This document shows positions 6,840-11,677 of a stretch of 11,677 nucleotides of DNA, piece by piece. Position 1 is the first letter of the stretch; every line of letters starts with the position of its first letter. The position numbers and the translations under genes are program-made. Below the pieces are notes generated by a model. The model was not told where the DNA came from. It did not search any database and saw only the letters and a program-made list of their open reading frames with translations. The DNA comes from JBFHNV01 sp965365655. GTDB taxonomy: Bacteria; Pseudomonadota; Gammaproteobacteria; HK1. The stretch is from contig CBDUCN010000150.1 of NCBI GenBank assembly GCA_965365655.1, positions 1-11,677 of the forward strand. Reading direction: 5' to 3'.

Positions 6840-7137
6840 CAGGGCTCCGGATCGTGCGTCAGCGGTGCGGCCGCGCCGACGCCGTGCGCCGGCGCCTCGC
6901 GGCGGGTGCGCGGACCCCGCGCACGGGTCGCCATGCTAGCAGGCTGCTCCAGCACGCAGTCGCCCCGGCAGCCTGCGTCCGGCGCATGGTCGCCCGTCCG
7001 CCGGCGCGGCGCCTGCCGCCCGGTGCTGCGCGACCCGCGCCGTGCCGAACGCGGTGGTGGCAGTCGCGTGCGGCAACCGCTAGCGTTGCACCGTGGCGGC
7101 GCGAACCGCGCCGCGTGATTCCGCGGGGAGGTGTGCC
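6840..7137. promoter_or_regulatory. Divergent promoter region between the rhodanese gene and alanine dehydrogenase
   Basis: This 298-base gap must hold both promoters. On the minus strand, TGCTAGCAT (6941-6933) resembles an extended -10 for the rhodanese gene, about 95 bases from its start, but no clear -35 is visible. Before alanine dehydrogenase there is a near-palindrome, GCAAC (7073-7077), CGCTAGCG (7078-7085), TTGC (7086-7089), about 50 bases before the start codon and broken only by one extra C. Lrp/AsnC-type regulators often control alanine dehydrogenase genes, but no regulator is encoded nearby, so the binding protein is unknown. Confidence 0.35.
7125..7131 (+). promoter_or_regulatory. 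Ribosome-binding site that sets the GTG start of alanine dehydrogenase
   Basis: GGGGAGG (7125-7131) lies six bases before the GTG at 7138. It supports this GTG over the in-frame ATG at 7093, which has no such site and would add residues foreign to the family. Confidence 0.75.
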
Positions 7138-8256
7138 GTGCTGGTCGGAGTGCCGAAAGAGGTCAAGAACAACGAGTACCGGGTCGGCCTGACGCCGGAG
7201 AGCGTGCACGAGGTGGTGCGCCACGGGCACCGCGTGCTGGTCGAGCGCGCGGCGGGCGAGGGCATCGGCGCGAGCGCCGCGGACTACGAGGCGGCGGGCG
7301 CCGAGATCGCGGACACGCCGGAGGCGATCTTCGAGCGCGCCGAGCTGATCGTGAAGGTCAAGGAGCCGCAGGCCGGCGAGCGCGCGATGCTGCGCCCCGA
7401 CCAGGTGCTGTTCACGTACCTGCACCTCGCGCCGGACCCGGAGCAGACCAGGGACCTGGTCGCGAGCGACGCGGTGTGCATCGCGTACGAGACGGTGACC
7501 GCCCCGAGCGGCGGCCTGCCGTTGCTCGCGCCGATGTCGGAGGTCGCGGGCCGGCTCGCGGTGCAGGCCGGCGCCCACTGCCTGGAGCGCGCCCACGGCG
7601 GCAAGGGCAAGCTGATGGGCGGCGTGCCGGGGGTGGACCCGGCCAAGGTGGTGATCATCGGCGGCGGGGTCGTGGGCACGCACGCGGCCCACATCGCGAT
7701 CGGCATGGGCGCGGACACCTGGGTCGTCGATCGCTCCGCCGATGCGCTGAAGCGCCTGTGGTCGCAGTTCGGTCGGCCGCTGAACACCGTGTTCTCGACC
7801 CGCACCGCGCTCGAGCGCCACGTGCTGAACGCCGACGTGGTGATCGGCGGCGTGCTGGTGCCCGGCGCCGCGGCGCCGAAGCTGGTCACGCGCGAGATGA
7901 TCGCCGCGATGGAGCCGGGCTCGGTCGTGGTGGACGTCGCCATCGACCAGGGCGGCTGCTTCGAGACCTCGAAGGCCACGACGCATTCCGACCCCACCTA
8001 CGTCGTCGACGGGGTGGTCCACTACTGCGTCGCGAACATGCCGGGCGCCGTGCCGCGCACCTCGACGTGGGCGCTGAACAACGCGACCCTGCCGCACGTG
8101 CTCGCGCTGTGCGACAAGGGCTACATCCAGGCGCTGGCGGACGACGTTCACCTGCGCAACGGCCTGAACGTTCACAAGGGCGACGTCACCAACGCCGCGG
8201 TGGCGCGCGAGCTGGGCTACCCGTTCGTGGAGCCGATGCAGTCGATGGCGGTGTGA
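7138..8256 (+). CDS. ald: Alanine dehydrogenase (NAD-dependent)
   Basis: This enzyme interconverts L-alanine and pyruvate plus ammonia with NAD(H), and normally acts as a cytoplasmic hexamer. From the GTG at 7138 it is 372 residues, the standard length. The start gives (M)LVGVPKEVKNNEYRVGLTP, matching known family starts exactly. Pyruvate- and catalysis-linked residues sit at the numbers known for the Mycobacterium enzyme: R15, K75 (VKVKEP), H96 (YLHLAP) and D270 (VAIDQGG). The NAD fold has GGGVVG (175-180) and the ribose-binding Asp198 (WVVDRS). All key residues are intact, so it should be active. It stands alone, divergent from the rhodanese gene. Pyridine nucleotide transhydrogenase alpha subunits are related, but the length and the dehydrogenase signatures favour alanine dehydrogenase. 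Confidence 0.96.
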   Translation: MLVGVPKEVKNNEYRVGLTPESVHEVVRHGHRVLVERAAGEGIGASAADYEAAGAEIADTPEAIFERAELIVKVKEPQAGERAMLRPDQVLFTYLHLAPDPEQTRDLVASDAVCIAYETVTAPSGGLPLLAPMSEVAGRLAVQAGAHCLERAHGGKGKLMGGVPGVDPAKVVIIGGGVVGTHAAHIAIGMGADTWVVDRSADALKRLWSQFGRPLNTVFSTRTALERHVLNADVVIGGVLVPGAAAPKLVTREMIAAMEPGSVVVDVAIDQGGCFETSKATTHSDPTYVVDGVVHYCVANMPGAVPRTSTWALNNATLPHVLALCDKGYIQALADDVHLRNGLNVHKGDVTNAAVARELGYPFVEPMQSMAV

Positions 8257-8275
8257 GCGCACGCGGCTCGTGCGC
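8257..8275 (+). terminator. Terminator-like hairpin directly after the alanine dehydrogenase stop
   Basis: GCGCACG (8257-8263) pairs with CGTGCGC (8269-8275) around a CGGCT loop, starting at the base after the stop codon. The seven-base-pair stem is perfect, but no T-run follows. Its role in termination is inferred from its position. Confidence 0.45.
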
Positions 8276-8306
8276 GCGGACCCCTAGCCGGACGCGTGCG
8301 GCGGCG

Positions 8307-8329
8307 TGCCGCGGCAGGCCCGTTATAGT
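8307..8329 (+). promoter_or_regulatory. Candidate promoter for the helical protein/UbiB-like operon
   Basis: TATAGT (8324-8329) is a good -10-like box standing out in GC-rich sequence, about 140 bases before the first gene of the operon. A perfect ten-base palindrome, TGCCGCGGCA (8307-8316), sits between it and the -35 position and could be an operator. No strong -35 box is visible. The stretch 8276-8469 otherwise holds no gene that I trust. Confidence 0.4.
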
Positions 8330-8469
8330 CGACCCACGGCGGGCCGGCCCCCTGCCGCAGCGATCGCGGCGAGACCCTTCGCGCGACGGCTCGCGTTCTC
8401 CGGCCCCGGCGCGCGGCAGCCGTGCTCACGATGCCGCAACCGACCACGGCCCAGACAGGAGGCGACACG

Positions 8470-9177
8470 ATGACTGAACAGACCACGGGAGGCGCCGCGC
8501 CCGGCGTCGAGGAGCAGGTGCGCTCTGCGGTCGAGGGCGGCGGCGACATCGCTGCCGAGGTCGAGCGCATCACCCGCGAGGCGCTGGCCAGCGGCCGGCT
8601 GGACTTCAAGCGCGCGCGGGCCGTCGTGGAGGCGGTGGGGCGCGGCGCGAGCGCCGGCGCCGAGGGCCGCTCCGACCAGGCGCGCCACGCCGTGTCGTCC
8701 GCGCTGGAGGGCCTGCAGCGCACGTTGATCCGAAGCGCCGACGACGCGCGGCTCGCGATGGAGGAGGCGGCGTCCAACGTCGGCAGCTTCTCCCAGGGCG
8801 AGCTCGAGCGGCGGCTCGAGGAGGTGCGCACGCTGGAGTCGATGATGCTGGATTCCCTCGCGGCGACCGCGAAGTCCAGCAGCGCCGCCGGCGCCGCGGT
8901 GCTCGACGACCTCGTCGCGCACGCGAAGCGAAGCGGCACCCGGCTGGGCGACGAGGTCGAGGCGACGATGCGCACGCTGGCGCAGTCGCTGCCGGAGGCG
9001 CTCCGGGAGACGGCGCTGGCCGGCATCGGCGCGGCGCGCGAGTCCGGTGCGCGGGCAGCCGAGGCGGCCAGCGGGCTGCTGAGCGGCGTGGCCGGGGCGC
9101 TGCGCGACAAGCCGAAGTCCTCCGCAGGCGGCGGGGAGCCGGGCGCCGGCGGCGCGGGCGGAGGCGAACGACCCTGA
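8470..9177 (+). CDS. Ala-rich helical protein (resembles DUF6781), partner of the UbiB-like kinase
   Basis: A 235-residue soluble protein, nearly all predicted helix, with no signal peptide and no membrane segment. It begins MTEQTTGGAAPGVEEQVRSA and continues through amphipathic helices, among them ITREALASGRLDFKRARAVV (34-53), EEAASNVGSFSQGELERRLE (98-117) and LDDLVAHAKRSGTRLGDEVE (145-164). The end is low-complexity Gly (GGGEPGAGGAGGGERP). From memory it looks like DUF6781, and its repeated helices also recall phasins and apolipoprotein-like proteins. The start is chosen by a strong AGGAGG (8457-8462) seven bases before the ATG, in preference to the in-frame ATG at 8422. It ends 36 bases before the UbiB-like gene, so the two are probably one operon. 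A lipid- or membrane-surface role is inference only. Confidence 0.8.
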   Translation: MTEQTTGGAAPGVEEQVRSAVEGGGDIAAEVERITREALASGRLDFKRARAVVEAVGRGASAGAEGRSDQARHAVSSALEGLQRTLIRSADDARLAMEEAASNVGSFSQGELERRLEEVRTLESMMLDSLAATAKSSSAAGAAVLDDLVAHAKRSGTRLGDEVEATMRTLAQSLPEALRETALAGIGAARESGARAAEAASGLLSGVAGALRDKPKSSAGGGEPGAGGAGGGERP

Positions 9178-9213
9178 GCGGGCGCTCGCCGGCCGGCACG
9201 TAGACGCGCTGCG

Positions 9214-10902
9214 ATGATCGCGGACCTGCTCGGCGCCGCGCGGGACTTCGGGCGCCTGCGCGACATCACGTCCGTGCTCGTGCGCTACGGCTTCGCCGAC
9301 GCGGTGCGGCGCATGGGCATGGCCTCGGTGCTGGAGCGGGTCGGCGAGACCCTGACCGGCAGCGAGGCAGACGGCCTCGCACGGCTCGGAACGCCGCAGC
9401 GCATCTGCCGCGCGCTCGAGGAGCTGGGGCCCACCTTCGTGAAGCTGGGCCAGCTCATGTCGACGCGCGTCGACCTGTTCCCGCCGGAGTGGATCGCGGA
9501 GTTCGAGCGCCTGCAGGACGAGGTCCAGCCGGTGCCCTTCGACGCCATCCGCGAGCAGCTGGAGGCGGACCTGGGCGGCCCGCCGGCGACGGTGTTCCGC
9601 GACTTCGACCCCGAGCCGCTGGCCGCCGCGTCGATCGCACAGGTGTACCGCGCGACCCTGGACGACGGCACGCCGGTGGTCGTGAAGGTGCGCCGGCCCG
9701 GCGTCGACACGGTCGTCGAGGCGGATCTCCGCCTGCTCGCGCGCCTGGCCGCGATCGCGACGCAGCAGATCCCGGAGCTCGCGCGCTACCGCCTGCCGGG
9801 GCTGGTCGGCCAGTTCCGCCGCTCGATCCTGCTCGAGCTCGACCTCGGCTCGGAGTGCCGCAACGCCGAGCACCTCGCGAAGAACCTCGAACGGCGCTAC
9901 GGCGCGGACGCTTCGCCGATCGTCGTGCCCGAGGTCTTCTGGCGCTTCACCGGCGAGCGGACCAACGTGCAGCGGCGCGTCGAGGGCATCCCGGGGCGCG
10001 ACGTGGAGGCGCTCGACCGTGCGGGTCTCGATCGCCACGTGCTCGCGGTGACCGGCGCGCGGGCGGTGCTGGAGACGATCATCGAGGACGGCTTCTTCCA
10101 CGCCGATCCGCACCCCGGCAACCTGTTCTTCCTGCCCGGCAACCGCATCGCGTTCATCGACTTCGGCATGGTGGGCTACCTCTCCGACCGGCGCCGCGAG
10201 CAGTTCGTGTCGCTGCTGCGCGCGATCGTCGACGACGAGGAGGAGGGCGTCGCCGACGCGCTGGTGGACCTGTGCGAGGGCAACGTGGCGCAGAGCGACG
10301 CGCTGATCGAGGACGTCGCGGTGTTCCTGCGCAACTATCACGGCCTCGGGCTGGATCGCCTGAACCTCGTGGACGTGATCCGCGACCTGCTCGCGATGCT
10401 GCGGCGCAACGAGCTGGTGCTGCCGCTGGAGCTCGCGCAGACCTTCAAGGTGTTCATCACGCTGGAAGGGCTGGGGCGGCGCCTGGATCCGAAGTTCAAT
10501 CTCGTCGACGAGAGCGTGCCGGTGGTGAAGCGCGCGTTCGCGACCTTCTACTCGCCGGTCGCGCTCGCGCGCCGCGGGCGCCGCGGCATGCTCGACGCGG
10601 TGAAGCTGCTCGGGCGCCTGCCGCGCGAGCTTCGCGACACGCTGCAGGCGATGGCGCGCGGCACGCTGCAGGTGCACATCGACGTCACGCAGCTCGAGCG
10701 GCTCACCGAGCGCCTGGACCGTTCGGCGAGCCGGCTGACCGTGGGCATGATCACGTCGGCGCTGATCATCGGCACCGCGATCGTGATGACCGTCGACGCC
10801 GGGCCGCGGGTGTTCGGCCTGCCGCTGCTCGGCGCGTTCGGCTTCGTCGCCGCCGGCCTCGGCGGCACGTGGGTGCTGATCTCGATCCTGCGCGGCAGGT
10901 AG
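9214..10902 (+). CDS. AarF/UbiB-family atypical kinase (ABC1 type)
   Basis: A 562-residue protein of the UbiB/ABC1 atypical kinase group, membrane-anchored by two C-terminal helices (about 512-530 and 536-557). The family is tied to ubiquinone synthesis and to lipid-linked processes. Family marks are present in order: the KxGQ motif FVKLGQLMSTR (75-85), the Ala-rich loop LAAASIAQVY (136-145) in place of the usual Gly-rich loop, the nucleotide-binding Lys158 (VVVKVRRPG), the ELD motif (208-210), the catalytic-loop HADPHPGN (296-303) and FIDFGM (314-319) with the metal-binding DFG. All look intact. It starts 36 bases after the helical protein, with a weak ribosome-binding site. No ubiE or ubiJ homologue sits beside it, so it may be a paralogue rather than the dedicated ubiquinone UbiB. 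That point is inference. Confidence 0.92.
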   Translation: MIADLLGAARDFGRLRDITSVLVRYGFADAVRRMGMASVLERVGETLTGSEADGLARLGTPQRICRALEELGPTFVKLGQLMSTRVDLFPPEWIAEFERLQDEVQPVPFDAIREQLEADLGGPPATVFRDFDPEPLAAASIAQVYRATLDDGTPVVVKVRRPGVDTVVEADLRLLARLAAIATQQIPELARYRLPGLVGQFRRSILLELDLGSECRNAEHLAKNLERRYGADASPIVVPEVFWRFTGERTNVQRRVEGIPGRDVEALDRAGLDRHVLAVTGARAVLETIIEDGFFHADPHPGNLFFLPGNRIAFIDFGMVGYLSDRRREQFVSLLRAIVDDEEEGVADALVDLCEGNVAQSDALIEDVAVFLRNYHGLGLDRLNLVDVIRDLLAMLRRNELVLPLELAQTFKVFITLEGLGRRLDPKFNLVDESVPVVKRAFATFYSPVALARRGRRGMLDAVKLLGRLPRELRDTLQAMARGTLQVHIDVTQLERLTERLDRSASRLTVGMITSALIIGTAIVMTVDAGPRVFGLPLLGAFGFVAAGLGGTWVLISILRGR

Positions 10903-10921
10903 CGCGCGTCCGGCCCGGCCC

Positions 10922-10978
10922 TGCGGTTCAGCGGTCCGCGGCGCGACGCGCCGGGCCCCGTGCCGCACCGGAACCGCA
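10922..10978. terminator. Branched stem-loop after the UbiB-like gene
   Basis: TGCGGTTC (10922-10929) pairs perfectly with GAACCGCA (10971-10978), and CGGT (10932-10935) pairs with ACCG (10967-10970). Inside is a 15-base palindrome, CGGCGCGACGCGCCG (10939-10953). The whole can fold as one long structured element 19 bases after the UbiB-like stop. It may end the operon, but there is no T-run. The structure is seen; the role is inferred. Confidence 0.45.
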
Positions 10979-10979
10979 C

Positions 10980-11015
10980 GCGGTGAGCGCGCGCCGTCGC
11001 GCGGCCGCGCACCGC
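10980..11015. terminator. Second dyad between the convergent UbiB-like and enolase-superfamily genes
   Basis: GCGGTG (10980-10985) pairs with CACCGC (11010-11015), enclosing CGCGC, a CGTC loop and GCGCG (10990-11003). It lies just past the stop of the minus-strand gene, between convergent genes, so it is a candidate terminator for either. The core repeats the hairpin found at 5234-5249. No T-run follows. Confidence 0.35.
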
Positions 11016-11019
11016 AGCG

Positions 11020-11677
11020 TCACTGGTCGACCGGGAAGCCGTCACGGTGCAGGCGCATCACGATCGGCTTCGAGAACGGCGGGCGCACGGCGGCCGGGTC
11101 CGCCACCAGGTCGATGCCGATGCCCGGGCGTTCCGGGATCGCGACGAAGCCGTCCTCGGGCACCGGCACCTCGTCCACGACGTCGTGGCCCAGGTGCTTT
11201 TCCACCGACACCATGACGCCGGCCTCGAAGCCGGTCGTGTACTCCTGGATCGCGAAGTTCGGGATTGCCGCGTCGATCTGCAGGCAGGCCGCGAGGCCCA
11301 CCGGCGACAGCGGGTTGTGGGGCACGACCATCACGTCGTGCGCCTCGGCCATCGCGGCGACCTTCTTCGCGCCGGTGATGCCGCCGCACAGGCACACGTC
11401 GACGCGCGCGTACTCCACGGCGTTGCGCGTGAGCAGCGCCTGGAACTCGTAGATCGTCGTGAAGCGCTCGCCGGTCGCGATCGGCACGTGGATGCGGTCC
11501 GCGATGCGCGCCATCGCGTCGGCATTCTCGTAGCGCATCGGGTCTTCAAGGAACATCGGGTGGTAGGGCTCGATGCCGCGGGCGAACACGATGGCCTCCG
11601 CGGGCGTCAGGCGGCGATGGACCTCGATGCACAGATCCATCTCGTCGCCGGCCGCGTCGCGCATGCGCCGCACGTTG
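11020..11677 (-). CDS. Enolase-superfamily sugar-acid dehydratase-like protein, C-terminal part (runs off right edge)
   Basis: About 219 residues of the C-terminal half of a mandelate racemase/muconate lactonizing enzyme (enolase superfamily), of the galactonate/mannonate dehydratase type. The N-terminus lies outside the window; the GTG at 11673 is only an internal codon. The barrel shows the expected residues (numbering from that codon): E17 and H19 in CIEVHRRLTP, E43 in FLEDP, E69 in ATGER, Asp92 in VDVCLCGG, and the base His119 in PHNPLSP. DGFVAIPERPGIGI near the end is typical of galactonate dehydratase-like proteins. The first metal ligand, usually Asp in a DxH motif, is Glu here (EVH). 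Such enzymes use Mg2+ to remove a proton next to a carboxylate. The exact substrate cannot be told from this fragment. It is convergent with the UbiB-like gene. Confidence 0.9.
   Translation of the reverse strand, partial: NVRRMRDAAGDEMDLCIEVHRRLTPAEAIVFARGIEPYHPMFLEDPMRYENADAMARIADRIHVPIATGERFTTIYEFQALLTRNAVEYARVDVCLCGGITGAKKVAAMAEAHDVMVVPHNPLSPVGLAACLQIDAAIPNFAIQEYTTGFEAGVMVSVEKHLGHDVVDEVPVPEDGFVAIPERPGIGIDLVADPAAVRPPFSKPIVMRLHRDGFPVDQ

Noticed and set aside
5556..7118. 520-codon plus-strand frame opposite the rhodanese gene
   Set aside because: It is a mirror of the rhodanese codons, with no recognisable domain, and it spans the divergent promoter gap.
8323..10968. 881-codon minus-strand open frame opposite the helical protein and UbiB-like gene
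   Set aside because: Its composition is low-complexity Arg/His/Gln, and the plus-strand genes carry clear family motifs.
1..11677. CRISPR array, tRNA or rRNA gene, insertion sequence, phage genes
   Set aside because: No regularly spaced repeats, cloverleaf, transposase motifs or phage-type proteins were seen on either strand.

Overview
This is an ordinary high-GC bacterial chromosomal segment with strong G/C preference at third codon positions and dense genes. The gene set (Bcr/CflA-type MFS exporter with divergent LysR regulator, MoxR/VWA pair, four-domain rhodanese protein, AarF/UbiB-type kinase, alanine dehydrogenase) suggests a proteobacterium, probably gamma- or betaproteobacterial. No gene fixes the genus. 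No RNA gene, insertion sequence, phage gene, CRISPR array or origin was seen.

Layout. Positions 1-347 (-) hold the N-terminal part of a LysR-type regulator that runs off the left edge. It is divergent from a Bcr/CflA drug exporter (397-1719, +), and the short AT-rich gap between them carries nested inverted repeats. The exporter ends inside the 3' end of a convergent gene of unknown function (1688-2584, -). Next comes a two-gene unit: a MoxR-type AAA+ ATPase (2805-3848, +) and, six bases later, a protein with a metallopeptidase-like N-terminus and a VWA-like C-terminus (3855-5012, +). A four-domain rhodanese protein (5256-6839, -) converges on this unit and is divergent from alanine dehydrogenase (7138-8256, +). 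Then follows a second short operon: an Ala-rich helical protein (8470-9177, +) and an AarF/UbiB atypical kinase with two C-terminal membrane helices (9214-10902, +). The right edge is a partial enolase-superfamily sugar-acid dehydratase-like gene (11020-11677, -).

How the genes may work together. The LysR/exporter pair is a familiar inducible efflux arrangement. The MoxR and VWA proteins probably form a chaperone-like pair in which the ATPase remodels a target held by the VWA partner. The helical protein and the UbiB-like kinase look co-transcribed and may share a membrane or lipid-related role. The remaining genes are single metabolic functions.

Nothing here is a clearly new defence or mobile system. 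The points most worth a second look are the degenerate zinc motif in the VWA protein, the uncharacterised gene at 1688-2584 with its apparently leaderless start, the helical-protein/UbiB pair, and a GC-rich 11-mer shared by three intergenic hairpins.
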